Of a DNA stretch of 64,000 nucleotides, positions 7,548 through 16,351 are shown one piece after another. Source of the stretch: Alkalibacterium pelagium (GTDB taxonomy: Bacteria > Bacillota > Bacilli > Lactobacillales > Carnobacteriaceae_A). Positions within the stretch are counted from its first letter, which is position 1, and each line of letters starts with the position of its first letter. The stretch spans positions 1-64,000 of the forward strand of contig NZ_FNZU01000004.1 of assembly GCF_900109325.1 (NCBI RefSeq). The letters run 5' to 3'. Position numbers and translations under genes: made by a program. The notes beneath the pieces are model-generated. The model worked only from the letters and a program-made list of their open reading frames with translations. It searched no databases and was not told the origin of the DNA.

Positions 7548-8405
7548 TTATTCTTCCGAGTCGTCCAGCTCTTCCGGATCGACCGGAATAACCGGTTCAG
7601 TCGGTTCTGTAATGATTGACCGCTCAATGGCGTCCACTCTCAATATACGTTCGCCTCCGGAATCTACAACTGGAATATACCATATCGGCCCGTACATACT
7701 CAGATCCTCCAGATGGAGTGTCCTCTGATAGGATAGAATCGGCTGTCTGACGGTTGTGTTGGAACTGATGGCATTGTTCTGGAACAGGACTTCGACGGCC
7801 TGACGGTCAGTGATGATTTCCATCGGGCTGCCTTGCGTCGTCATTGGTCCGGCATAGCTCTGCTGGTAGGAAATGATGTTTCCGTCGCTTCCGTAAAAAA
7901 GTGAGATTTCCGACGTGCCGTCAGCTACTGGAATACCTTCAACGGCCTGTGAATACACAAAGCGGTTCTCTGAGTTATCGTAACGAAGGAAGGTGTACTC
8001 GTTCCCGAAAAGGACCGCTCCGCTGGTGATAAATTCATCCAGAATGTCATAATCGGCTGCTGTGAAGCCATCATCCGGATTCCCTTCTATTTCGATCGGA
8101 TCGGACAGGATACTCGTATACAGTGACCCGTCCTGAGCAATCGATCCGGCCTGATTCGCAAGTTGATCGCTGTTTTCCTCAAGCAGGTTATTCCGGTCAG
8201 CCTGGACATAGTAGACTTCTCTATCTTCTTCTGTCAAATTCGGCAGGTCGATACCGATCTGTTCCATTTCTCTCAGCAAGTTGACCTGGTCAGGAGCTGT
8301 CGATGCGTACTGCAGATCGCTCCGGTTCAGAAAACTGATCAGCAGGTAGATATTCAGAAGCATAAAGGTCATGAGAAAGATGTTTTCGATTTTCTTAAAG
8401 TCCAT
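7548..8405 (-). CDS. walI: WalI (YycI), membrane regulator of WalK
   Basis: This 285-residue bitopic protein has a single N-terminal transmembrane helix (about residues 8-26, IFLMTFMLLNIYLLISFL) and a large extracytoplasmic part with the YycI domain. In Bacillus, WalI and WalH contact the WalK sensor in the membrane and restrain it. In other Firmicutes they can activate it. The C-terminal tail is proline- and acid-rich (EPVIPVDPEELDDSEE). The start overlaps the walH end by 11 bases, which implies translational coupling. A gap of about 100 bases separates it from walJ. Confidence 0.92.
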   Translation of the reverse strand: MDFKKIENIFLMTFMLLNIYLLISFLNRSDLQYASTAPDQVNLLREMEQIGIDLPNLTEEDREVYYVQADRNNLLEENSDQLANQAGSIAQDGSLYTSILSDPIEIEGNPDDGFTAADYDILDEFITSGAVLFGNEYTFLRYDNSENRFVYSQAVEGIPVADGTSEISLFYGSDGNIISYQQSYAGPMTTQGSPMEIITDRQAVEVLFQNNAISSNTTVRQPILSYQRTLHLEDLSMYGPIWYIPVVDSGGERILRVDAIERSIITEPTEPVIPVDPEELDDSEE

Positions 8406-9717
8406 TATGCATCTCCTCCTGCAGCTGAATGTAACGATTCAGCTCATACCAGACATTGTCTGACTGCACGTACCAGTTCGGTTCAAAATGAACGACACGA
8501 CTGTCCTCTTCGCTCTGGACCCAGGTCAGCCCTTTTCTGACATTCTGTACAGGATCCAGACCGGGTGCCGTATTCTCTAATTGTTCGACGACACTGACTC
8601 CGCTTGGAAGAGTTTTAGTGCTTTCCCCGCCTAGGGTCAGAGGTGTCTGAACGACTCTCAGCGGTACTCTCAAGTTGCTTAGACCACTTTCCACTACAGT
8701 AATGAGGACTGATGATTCAAGCTGCTGCGTACTGAAGACCGGATAGCCTTGAATGTAGCGTTGAAAGGTCACTTCACTGGTGCCATGTGTGTACTGCTGG
8801 TAATGGATCGTTTCAGTCCAGTTCTCGACTTGTCTCAGTTCCTGGAAACTGCCGAGCAGACGCTCGCTGAAAGTCATCTGCCCCATGTCAGTCCGCTGCC
8901 TCAGATAAGTCAACGTGTTTACTGCATCATTGATCCGTACTTCCGTCGTCAGATCGATGTAGCGCGTCGTCTGACCGGTCCGTCTGGCATCGACCTCTGA
9001 CGTGTCCGCAAAGAACTGATTGATATACAGGTTGTTCGGCAGGCGTTCAACCAGATAGTCATGGTATTCTATTTCTACTTCATCAGCTGATACATAGGTG
9101 AATGAGTCGCCAAGAGCAACAGTTTCCACTTCAATAAACTGATTATTTGCGGCGAACAGCAGCTCATTGATGATTTCCGACGTGAAATTCGATTCAGACA
9201 CTGTATAGTCGATTTCATTATTTACATCGTAAAATCCGATAGTCTCGATATTCTCACGGTTTAAATAGAGCCGGTTGAAGATTCGGTTCTCATAATCGGT
9301 CGGCAGATCATCGAAAGCTTCTTCGAACAGGCCGAACGGAATAGGCGCATCAAAGACGAACTCTACCCATTCGCCCGTAGCCAGCTGATCCTGGTAGGCT
9401 TGCCGACTAAGGCGCTGAGGGTTGTTTACCTCACCAAAATTCATGGTATTGAAATACTCTTCGATCCAGTCCCTTGTATGGAATGCATCGGCTTTCTGTT
9501 TGCTTTCATTGATTGAACGGTGCCAGACGATCTGATTGGGTGCAAAGACCTCTGTCAGTGTCCGGTCGACGAGGGAGGCTGGAACGAATCCACTTCCGCC
9601 TGAAGCAGGCTCTCTGAGTTCCCCGCCGGCTGTCCATAGCTGAAAGCTTAGAAACAGGCTGAGGCCTATAAGCACGGTCAGCAGCACATGTTTAATTCGG
9701 GACCAGGTCATACCCAC
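8395..9717 (-). CDS. walH: WalH (YycH), membrane regulator of WalK
   Basis: This 440-residue protein has one N-terminal membrane helix (about residues 9-27, VLLTVLIGLSLFLSFQLW) and a long extracytoplasmic YycH domain. It acts with WalI on the WalK sensor kinase that controls cell-wall turnover. The length is in the usual YycH range. It overlaps walK by 10 bases at its start and walI by 11 at its end, so three consecutive wal genes are coupled. Confidence 0.92.
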   Translation of the reverse strand: MGMTWSRIKHVLLTVLIGLSLFLSFQLWTAGGELREPASGGSGFVPASLVDRTLTEVFAPNQIVWHRSINESKQKADAFHTRDWIEEYFNTMNFGEVNNPQRLSRQAYQDQLATGEWVEFVFDAPIPFGLFEEAFDDLPTDYENRIFNRLYLNRENIETIGFYDVNNEIDYTVSESNFTSEIINELLFAANNQFIEVETVALGDSFTYVSADEVEIEYHDYLVERLPNNLYINQFFADTSEVDARRTGQTTRYIDLTTEVRINDAVNTLTYLRQRTDMGQMTFSERLLGSFQELRQVENWTETIHYQQYTHGTSEVTFQRYIQGYPVFSTQQLESSVLITVVESGLSNLRVPLRVVQTPLTLGGESTKTLPSGVSVVEQLENTAPGLDPVQNVRKGLTWVQSEEDSRVVHFEPNWYVQSDNVWYELNRYIQLQEEMHNGL

Positions 9718-11573
9718 TCATCCTCCTCTTCAAATGGCACATAAGGAAGCGACAGATAAAAGGTCGTTCCTTTTCCTTCTTTACTTTCAGCCCAGATGCG
9801 GCCACCATGCTGTTCAACAACTTCCTTGGAAATCGCCAAGCCCAAGCCGCTTCCACCCATTGCACGGGACCTTGCACGGTCAACACGGTAAAATCGGGTG
9901 AAGATTTTGTTCAGATCGGCTTTAGGAATCCCCATGCCTTCGTCTGAAATGCTGATGATCACTGCATCGTCAGTCTTGTGCATGCGGCCAGTAATGGTTC
10001 CGCCATCCGGTGAATACTTGATTGCATTGTTCATGATATTGTCGAGCACCTGAATCATGCGGTCCGGATCCACCTCAACAAAGATCGCTTCTTTAATCAG
10101 CTCTTTATGAATACGATAATTTCTCGTCTCGTATTCCGCTGAGTGGATCAGCATATCGAAACGGTTCAGGACATGATCGACCATTTCGGTGATATCCACA
10201 ATTTCAAGTTCAAGGGAACTCTTTCCTGAGTCGATACGTGACAGGTGAAGCAGATCCTGGATCATTCGAATCATCCGGTCTGTTTCATTCTGCGTCACTT
10301 CCAGGAATCTAGGAGCCAGTTCCGGGTCTTCCCAGGCTCCGTCTGCCAATGCTTCAATGTAGCTGCGCATACTGGTCAGAGGCGTTCTCAGCTCGTGAGA
10401 AACATTGGATACAAATTGTTTTCTTTCTTCATCTATACGTTCCTGCTCAGTGACATCGTGCAGCACACAGACGATTCCGCTTATGAAGCCGGACTCCCTC
10501 TGGATAAGCGAGAAGGAAGCTCTCAGCAGTGTCGCTACGCCGCCTTCGCTTGCATTGACAAGGACATCATCCTGCTTTTCAAGAATCGTCCGGAGCGTAA
10601 TTTCTTCTTCAACATTCAATACGGATAATAGATTTTCTCCAATGGCTTCTTCATCCGTTCGTTCCAGCATCGTCTGGGCCATATCATTGATAATGATGAT
10701 TTTTCCACGTCTGTCGGTTGCAACAACCCCATCTGTCATATGGGTAAGGACACTGTTCAGACGGCGTCTTTCCGCATCGATGGACTCCTGAGCCTCAGCT
10801 ACGTCGTCAGACAAGTCATTGATCAGACCTGCAAGCTGTCCCAGTTCATCTTCGCCGTAGACCTTCAGCGTTCCTGAATAGTCCCCATCAGCGATCTGAC
10901 GGGTCTGGATCTGCATCTCCTTGATCGGTTTAGTCAGTGCACGGGATACCATATTAGCCAGAACTAAAGATAGAATAATTGCGACTGCACTGGACTGAAG
11001 AAATATCCACGTAATTTGAGAAATCTGAGCATAGACCGATTCAATGTTACTTTCCATTAAGATAGCGCCGAGAAACTGTCCGTCATCCGCTTCTGCAAAG
11101 ACGGGTTCGACCACTTTCCATCTGCGGTTGTTCGTTACCGGATCAATCACCTGTCTAGGTACCGTTGATTCGGAAAACATCGCATGTCTTAAATCCCCAT
11201 CATCTGACAATTGCCCAATGATGTTCTGCTGGGTACTGTCACTGGTTCCGACGACGACCAGATCATCATTGACGACCTGAAGATCCGTGATGCCGCTGCC
11301 TGAAAAGTCGGCCAGCAGGCTGTTGATCTCCTGGACGGGATCCACTTCGTTGTCTTCATTGTTATTGGCTTCAAGTTCAAGCAAAGGCAGAATCGCACTT
11401 TCCAGAAAGCTCATCTGAACTTGTCTGTCTTCCTGGAAATTGGCGACCAGCTGTCTTTCAATCTGGGTAATAAAATTCGCCCCGATTAGCTGCAGGGCGA
11501 ATACTAGTAATAAGACTATGACAAAGACGATCTTTGTATTGATAGACTGATAAAATCTGATTTTTTTCTTCAT
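9708..11573 (-). CDS. walK: Sensor histidine kinase WalK
   Basis: This 621-residue essential-type kinase has a membrane helix near 14-34, an extracytoplasmic sensing domain to about 185, a second helix near 187-208, a HAMP domain (about 210-262), a PAS domain (about 268-370), the phosphoacceptor box FVSNVSHELRTPLT (histidine near residue 390) and an HATPase domain with NNAIKYSPDGG and GSGLGLAISKEVVEQHGG. It phosphorylates WalR to control autolysin and cell-wall genes in response to wall precursors or cleavage products. A six-base gap separates it from walR upstream. Confidence 0.96.
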   Translation of the reverse strand: MKKKIRFYQSINTKIVFVIVLLLVFALQLIGANFITQIERQLVANFQEDRQVQMSFLESAILPLLELEANNNEDNEVDPVQEINSLLADFSGSGITDLQVVNDDLVVVGTSDSTQQNIIGQLSDDGDLRHAMFSESTVPRQVIDPVTNNRRWKVVEPVFAEADDGQFLGAILMESNIESVYAQISQITWIFLQSSAVAIILSLVLANMVSRALTKPIKEMQIQTRQIADGDYSGTLKVYGEDELGQLAGLINDLSDDVAEAQESIDAERRRLNSVLTHMTDGVVATDRRGKIIIINDMAQTMLERTDEEAIGENLLSVLNVEEEITLRTILEKQDDVLVNASEGGVATLLRASFSLIQRESGFISGIVCVLHDVTEQERIDEERKQFVSNVSHELRTPLTSMRSYIEALADGAWEDPELAPRFLEVTQNETDRMIRMIQDLLHLSRIDSGKSSLELEIVDITEMVDHVLNRFDMLIHSAEYETRNYRIHKELIKEAIFVEVDPDRMIQVLDNIMNNAIKYSPDGGTITGRMHKTDDAVIISISDEGMGIPKADLNKIFTRFYRVDRARSRAMGGSGLGLAISKEVVEQHGGRIWAESKEGKGTTFYLSLPYVPFEEEDEWV

Positions 11574-11579
11574 AAATCA

Positions 11580-12293
11580 CTACTTCTCCTGTTGTTCAGG
11601 ACTTCTTAAATAATAGCCTACTCCTCGTCGAGTTACTAAGAACGTCGGGTGACTTGGGTTGTCTTCGATTTTCTCACGTAGACGTCTGACGGTCACATCG
11701 ACGGTTCTGACATCTCCGAAGTAGTCGTATCCCCATACTGTTTCCAGCAAGTGTTCACGAGTCATGACCTGACCGATATGTCTAGCCAGATAATGAAGGA
11801 GCTCAAATTCACGGTGAGTCAGTTCGATCGTGTCTCCGCGTTTGGATACGATATAGGCATCCGGGTGGACAGTCAGATCGCCAACTTCGATGTCATTGGT
11901 TTCTTCCTTGACCGGCTCACTGCTCTGAATAGACGACTGACGTCTGACATTCGCTTTTACGCGAGCAACCAGTTCACGGTTGGAAAATGGCTTAGTCACA
12001 TAGTCATCTGCACCCAGTTCCAGACCAAGGACTTTGTCGATTTCCTGATCTTTCGCTGTCACCATGATGATCGGTGTGTCTCTTGTCTTACGTACTTCAC
12101 GGCAGACTTCCAGGCCATCCATTTTTGGAAGCATCAGATCTAAAACAATCAGATCCGGATTTTCCTCTTCCACTTTTTCTACTGCCTCTTCACCATCATA
12201 TGCGGTGACGACTTCGAATCCTTCTTTTTCTAAATTAAATTTCACTATATCTGAAATCGGCTTTTCATCGTCGACAACTAATATTTTTTTCAA
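11580..12293 (-). CDS. walR: Response regulator WalR (OmpR/PhoB family)
   Basis: This 237-residue regulator has a receiver domain (residues 1-120) with acidic pocket VVDDEKP, phosphoacceptor aspartate in [14 protein letters not shown], and K in [15 protein letters not shown] PhoB-type winged helix (about 135-232) contains [14 protein letters not shown] and [20 protein letters not shown]. It controls peptidoglycan hydrolases and wall homeostasis genes. It is the first gene of the wal operon and is preceded by a clear promoter and an AGGAGG site. Confidence 0.97.
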   Translation of the reverse strand: MKKILVVDDEKPISDIVKFNLEKEGFEVVTAYDGEEAVEKVEEENPDLIVLDLMLPKMDGLEVCREVRKTRDTPIIMVTAKDQEIDKVLGLELGADDYVTKPFSNRELVARVKANVRRQSSIQSSEPVKEETNDIEVGDLTVHPDAYIVSKRGDTIELTHREFELLHYLARHIGQVMTREHLLETVWGYDYFGDVRTVDVTVRRLREKIEDNPSHPTFLVTRRGVGYYLRSPEQQEK

Positions 12294-12355
12294 AGACGTT
12301 CCTCCTCAGAAACATTTTACTTGCTCAATCAAAAACATAGAATCTGTTCCTCTAG

Positions 12356-12384
12356 ATTATACCGCACCTGAAGGTCAGGTTCAA
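12356..12384 (-). promoter_or_regulatory. Promoter of the wal operon
   Basis: On the minus strand TTGAAC (12379-12384) and TATAAT (12356-12361) are separated by exactly 17 bases, about 60 bases before walR. Confidence 0.8.
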
Positions 12385-12411
12385 TTTTAGGTGAATCTTT
12401 GATCCCTTTGC

Positions 12412-12924
12412 TTAAACCAGATGAACGGTCAGTGCGACCGAGTCGTTGGCTTTGACCGCTTTAGCCGGTCTGATTTGCAGAGATGAGACAGACGGGTGGT
12501 CAAGAATGATGACCGGAATAACCGGCTGGAACCCTCTTTCTTCAATTAACTGCTTGTCGAACTCGGCCAGTATCTGTCCTTTTTCAACAGTCATATTCCG
12601 TTTAACGTAAGTCGTGAAGCCTTCACCGTTCAATAGTAAAGTATCGATACCGATATGAATCAGTACCTTGATTCCTTCTTCGGTTTCTATATAGTAAGCA
12701 TGTTTTGCATCGGCTACCTCGATCAGCTTGCCGCTTACCGGTGCATACACTGTATCTGATGACGGAATGATTGCATATCCATCACCGATCATCTTCGCTG
12801 AAAACAGCTCATCCGGCACTTCTTCAATAGTGATAACCTCTCCATCGGTTACCGCGGACACGTCCATCGTATGAGCCGATTCACTGCTTTCTTGTTCTCC
12901 ATATTCAGCTGGTTGATTCCCCAT
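12412..12924 (-). CDS. Free-standing glucose-type PTS EIIA domain protein
   Basis: This 170-residue protein is a Crr-like EIIA. ATG at 12924 follows AAAGGAG; the longer frame has no such site. The first 35 residues are an acidic, probably flexible tail. The beta-sandwich domain follows with APVSGKL, the supporting histidine in KHAYYIETEEG and the phosphorylated histidine in VLIHIGIDT. It accepts phosphate from HPr and passes it to EIIB domains of glucose-family transporters. TreP in this window has EIIB and EIIC but no EIIA domain, so this protein is a plausible partner in trans; that link is inferred. It sits upstream of walR on the same strand but outside its promoter. Confidence 0.9.
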   Translation of the reverse strand: MGNQPAEYGEQESSESAHTMDVSAVTDGEVITIEEVPDELFSAKMIGDGYAIIPSSDTVYAPVSGKLIEVADAKHAYYIETEEGIKVLIHIGIDTLLLNGEGFTTYVKRNMTVEKGQILAEFDKQLIEERGFQPVIPVIILDHPSVSSLQIRPAKAVKANDSVALTVHLV

Positions 12925-13101
12925 AGTTTTCTCCTTTTTCATTCAATAACAAACTGCACTGTAGATGCTACTATTCTAACAATTAAAGCCATTTCAAGCA
13001 ATGTCTTTTGAAAATAGCGTTTTGGTTGGTCTTCATTCGTCTTCGTGGTATTCTATTTATATAAAACCGCCGACAGGCAGCATATGTAAAGGAGGGGCAA
13101 A

Positions 13102-13602
13102 ATGGATTTAGGATATATCCTTTCTCTCGTCATTTTAGGTGTGTCACTCGTAGTTCTGATCCTCATGGGCTTTTTAGCTATGAAGAAAATGAAACCGACT
13201 TTGAAAAACATCGAAGACACCAAGGAAGTGGTTAATGGACACATCGACCATTTCACGCGTGAAGCAGAAGTCATGCAGGAAAAAGTTGACCATATCATGG
13301 CTCGTGTCGATAACACCAAAAACGTTGCAGAGATCAAGATTCAAAATTTTGACGAACTTTCAGACAGTGCAGCCAGTCTTTCCGAATCTCTCATGTACCT
13401 GAAAGAACACGGAGATGAGTATTCAAAAGGCATCGCTGAAAACAGCTACAAGGAATTGAAGACAGATGGACCCCGTTTAGCCAAAACATTCAAACTGGCT
13501 TTTAGGAAAACGGTCGATAAACAGAAACAGCGGCATAAAACTGGACATGCTGATCAGCTGCCCGCTGTAGTCAATCATCAGTTAACTGAAATCGAAAGGT
13601 AG
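13102..13602 (+). CDS. YtxG-like DUF948 membrane-anchored protein
   Basis: This 166-residue protein has one N-terminal membrane helix (about residues 5-27, ILSLVILGVSLVVLILMGFLA), then a long amphipathic helical region (about 30-125) with DNTKNVAEIKIQNFDELSD, typical of DUF948 proteins of the general-stress YtxG type, and a basic tail. AAGGAGG lies eight bases before the ATG. It is followed nine bases later by a YtxH-like gene, the same pair seen in Bacillus and Staphylococcus. The function is not established; a role in envelope or general stress is inferred from relatives. Confidence 0.8.
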   Translation: MDLGYILSLVILGVSLVVLILMGFLAMKKMKPTLKNIEDTKEVVNGHIDHFTREAEVMQEKVDHIMARVDNTKNVAEIKIQNFDELSDSAASLSESLMYLKEHGDEYSKGIAENSYKELKTDGPRLAKTFKLAFRKTVDKQKQRHKTGHADQLPAVVNHQLTEIER

Positions 13603-13611
13603 GAGACATCT

Positions 13612-14148
13612 ATGCCAAAAGTAAGTCTAACTAAAGCCGTATTAATGAGTGCCGCATCAGCCTTTACTGCTCTGCTGCTTGCACCGAAACCAGGAAAAGC
13701 TTTCCGCCAGGACCTTAAAGAGGAAGCGCTGAAACTGAAAGACTCCGGGGAAGAAAAAGCCCATGAATTAGTGGATGACTTCAAAGCGTCTTATATGGAA
13801 GCAGAAAGAGAACTGGAATCTGAACAAGCTAAACTGGATGCCAAACAGGCTAAGCTCAGCCAGACGATCGAAGAAATCGAAAGAGATCTGGCAAGAAGCG
13901 AAGCTGAGAAGCAGGATGACACCGTCGTGGATCCCGCAGCTGCCAGTCACGCAATGTATGCAGACGACAAGACCGGTGATGTGAAGGATACACCGCTTGA
14001 ACCGGAACAGGATCAGGCAATACCTAAGGATAAAGTAGATGAAGCTCTTCACGACAACTATCTGTCAGATGATGAAGATTTCCAGCTGGATAAAGACAAT
14101 CTAGCTGACGAAGAAGACGCTTCTCATAAAACAAATCCGAACAATTAA
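13612..14148 (+). CDS. YtxH-like protein with long acidic tail
   Basis: This 178-residue protein starts with a short hydrophobic helix followed by LLLAPKPGKAFRQDL, the family signature (LLAPKSGKETR type). A coiled-coil-like helix spans about 40-105 (rich in E, K, A and Q). Residues 105-178 are very acidic and low in complexity. It forms an operon with the DUF948 gene and shares its terminator. YtxH proteins are general-stress and envelope-associated in Bacillus; the molecular role is unknown. Gas-vesicle annotations sometimes given to this family are not supported here. Confidence 0.8.
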   Translation: MPKVSLTKAVLMSAASAFTALLLAPKPGKAFRQDLKEEALKLKDSGEEKAHELVDDFKASYMEAERELESEQAKLDAKQAKLSQTIEEIERDLARSEAEKQDDTVVDPAAASHAMYADDKTGDVKDTPLEPEQDQAIPKDKVDEALHDNYLSDDEDFQLDKDNLADEEDASHKTNPNN

Positions 14149-14169
14149 TAGAATAGAGTTAGAGATAAA

Positions 14170-14208
14170 GCGCCTGGCTGCAGATTACTGCAGTCCGGTG
14201 CTTTTTTT
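14170..14208 (+). terminator. Terminator of the ytxG-ytxH pair
   Basis: GCGCCTGGCTGCAG (14170-14183) pairs with CTGCAGTCCGGTGC (14188-14201) around ATTA, with wobbles, followed by TTTTTTT. Confidence 0.9.
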
Positions 14209-14222
14209 GATTGTTTTGAGGT

Positions 14223-14521
14223 GGATGCCTGTATTGTCGGGGCCGGTTGTATCTGGATTTCGGGGACGAATGGTCCATATATCATTTTATAGACCATTCG
14301 CATCAATTATTTCGTTACCAATGGGGCATAAATCAGTATTTTGCACATTGGAGGAATCTCAGACGAGCCAAATGTGCCATATACACGGATATGAACCATT
14401 CGCAAGACGTAAGAGGACTTCAATGCCTCACAAATCGGCGTTATGAGGCACTGGACAAGTTTCAGTCGTACCGAACACCTCACAACTTGAAGATATGAGA
14501 CATCCGTCTCATTCTATTCAG
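14223..14521. repeat. Second array of degenerate ~51-bp hairpin repeats
   Basis: Units start at 14267, 14318, 14369, 14421 and 14471 (51, 51, 52, 50 and about 51 bases), with a shorter related unit from 14223. Each follows a loose pattern AATG..CCATA (variable) TATG..CATT and contains a dyad. The arms change between units but remain complementary: AATGGTC with GACCATT, then TGCCTCA with TGAGGCA. The overlapping open frames here are a by-product of a period divisible by three; they lack ribosome sites. A separate perfect palindrome (14545-14567, AAAAATTCTCC and its complement) follows. No gene was seen from 14209 to 14650. Confidence 0.7.
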
Positions 14522-14610
14522 AAAACTCAACTCAATACGGACTGAAAAATTCTCCTGGAGAATTTTTCTTCAGCCTTTTCCTTTTATGTTCTTTTTCTCT
14601 TTACCCCATA

Positions 14611-14650
14611 AAAAAGCCGGAGAAATCATCTGTTGACTTCTCCGGCTTCT
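14611..14650 (-). terminator. Terminator of the alpha-amylase gene
   Basis: On the minus strand AGAAGCCGGAGAAGTC pairs with the complementary arm ending in CTCCGGCTTTTTT, directly after the amylase stop. Confidence 0.85.
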
Positions 14651-14656
14651 CTCTTA

Positions 14657-16111
14657 TTATTCTGTTTTTCTGACCCATACGGAAATGGATTCTGCATTGA
14701 CAGGGAAAGTGGCTTTCCCTTCTTCATCAATTTCGATTTCTTCATCTCTGTTATTCATCAGGTCGACATAGACCTCATGTGCATGCAGTTCGCCAACAGC
14801 CATCTCCTTGAATCCTTCGTCGCCATTGGACATGATGACCGCACACCCTTCAGGATGCTCGTCGTTTCCTGTTCGGGTAAAACCGATACAGTTGCCGTGA
14901 TCCAGGTAATTGTACTGTTCGCCGTACGCGTAATCTTTTCTCGCTTTAAGAAGCAACTCAATTTCTCTGCGACATCCATCGTAGTCGACGTCTCCCTTAT
15001 ATCCATAATAGTCGCTATAGAATACACACGGGTAGCCGTAGTAGCTTAATAGAATGAAGCCGTATGCCAGAGGTTTGAACCACGGCTCGACATACGATTC
15101 CAGAGACTGCCCCGGCTGAGAATCGTGATTCTCAACAAAAGTGACCGCCTGTTCAGCATTCGTCTTGTAAAGCGTACCGTCCAGAAGACGTCTCAAGTCG
15201 AATTCATTGTGCTGCTTGGATGCTTCATGAAGCGCATAGTGGAAACGGACATCCATCATGGAGATGGAATAGTCATGTTCTTCCAGATACTCCTCCAGAT
15301 ATTTATAGCGCTGATGCCAGTATTCCGCTACAAAGAAGAACTCCTCGCCATGCACTTCTCTGACATCTTCAATCAGTTCTCTCATGAACTGGCTGTCTAT
15401 ATGTTTCACCGCATCCAGTCTGATGCCATCAATGTTTGTTTCTTCAATGAACCAGTGGATCCATTTTTTCGTTTCTTCAACGACTTCAGGATGACTGTAG
15501 TCGATATCTGCAAACATCAGGTAGTCAAAATTACCGAACTCAGTAGAGACGTTGTCATCCGGCGCCCAACCCTTGTCTTCTCCTTCGATTCTGTAGATGC
15601 CTTGTTCTTCTGTAATGGTGTCTTCTGACACCCCTGAAAAATGGTACCAGTGCCATTCAAAGTCAGAATACTTGCCTTCCCTTCCAGGAAAGTTGAAATA
15701 CGTCCAGGACTCGATTTCGCGTGTATCGCCTATGGCCTCGTGACGATTTTCCGGATCGACAGGTGTGGCTTCGAACCGTTCAGTGCCGTCTGCACCGGCT
15801 TTATGGTTTAGAACCACATCGGCATAGACATGAATCCCCTGTTCGTGCAGTGCCTCGATTGCTTCCAGCAGTTCGTCCTTGGTCCCATACTTGGTGCGGA
15901 CTGTTCCCTTCTGATCGAATTCTCCTAAGTCATACAGATCATAGATGCCATACCCTACATCATCCTGGCCGACTGATTTAAAGCAAGGAGGGATCCAAAC
16001 AGCTGTTACTCCAATTTCGTTAAGGTGCTGTGCGTCCTCTTTCAGTCGTTTCCAGTGCTTGCCATCATTCGGCAAATCCCATTCAAAGTACTGCATCATT
16101 GTTCCATTCAT
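14657..16111 (-). CDS. Cytoplasmic alpha-amylase (GH13 subfamily 5 type)
   Basis: This 484-residue glycoside hydrolase cleaves internal alpha-1,4 links of starch- or glycogen-type glucans. It begins with NGTMMQYFEWDLPNDGKHW as in the liquefying amylases of this subfamily. The four conserved regions are present: DVVLNHK, GIRLDAVKH (nucleophile D), FVAEYW (acid/base E) and FVENHDSQ (D). There is no signal peptide, so it probably acts inside the cell on stored glucan or imported maltodextrins. It is a single-gene unit with its own terminator. No other glycogen gene is in the window. Confidence 0.93.
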   Translation of the reverse strand: MNGTMMQYFEWDLPNDGKHWKRLKEDAQHLNEIGVTAVWIPPCFKSVGQDDVGYGIYDLYDLGEFDQKGTVRTKYGTKDELLEAIEALHEQGIHVYADVVLNHKAGADGTERFEATPVDPENRHEAIGDTREIESWTYFNFPGREGKYSDFEWHWYHFSGVSEDTITEEQGIYRIEGEDKGWAPDDNVSTEFGNFDYLMFADIDYSHPEVVEETKKWIHWFIEETNIDGIRLDAVKHIDSQFMRELIEDVREVHGEEFFFVAEYWHQRYKYLEEYLEEHDYSISMMDVRFHYALHEASKQHNEFDLRRLLDGTLYKTNAEQAVTFVENHDSQPGQSLESYVEPWFKPLAYGFILLSYYGYPCVFYSDYYGYKGDVDYDGCRREIELLLKARKDYAYGEQYNYLDHGNCIGFTRTGNDEHPEGCAVIMSNGDEGFKEMAVGELHAHEVYVDLMNNRDEEIEIDEEGKATFPVNAESISVWVRKTE

Positions 16112-16351
16112 CGTTATTTCTCCCCTTTAAGCTGTCTTTTTAACTAAAGACACACTGTATCCTTTAATTTTACCTTTGATTTCAATTTTTAACAAATGAA
16201 ACCCCTTTGTCACAGCTTTCATCCTAATCTTAAAGAAGTTTGTTAAATCCCTTGTTTTTACAGTAACAGAAAGGTAAAATCAAGCTATTCACGAATCAGA
16301 CATTGCTCTGTTCTGATATTTATATTTTTGGCAGGAAGGATTGTTTCTTTA

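Noticed and set aside
14198-14498. Two overlapping 80-codon open frames
   Set aside because: They have no ribosome binding sites. They lie in the hairpin array, where a period divisible by three keeps frames open.
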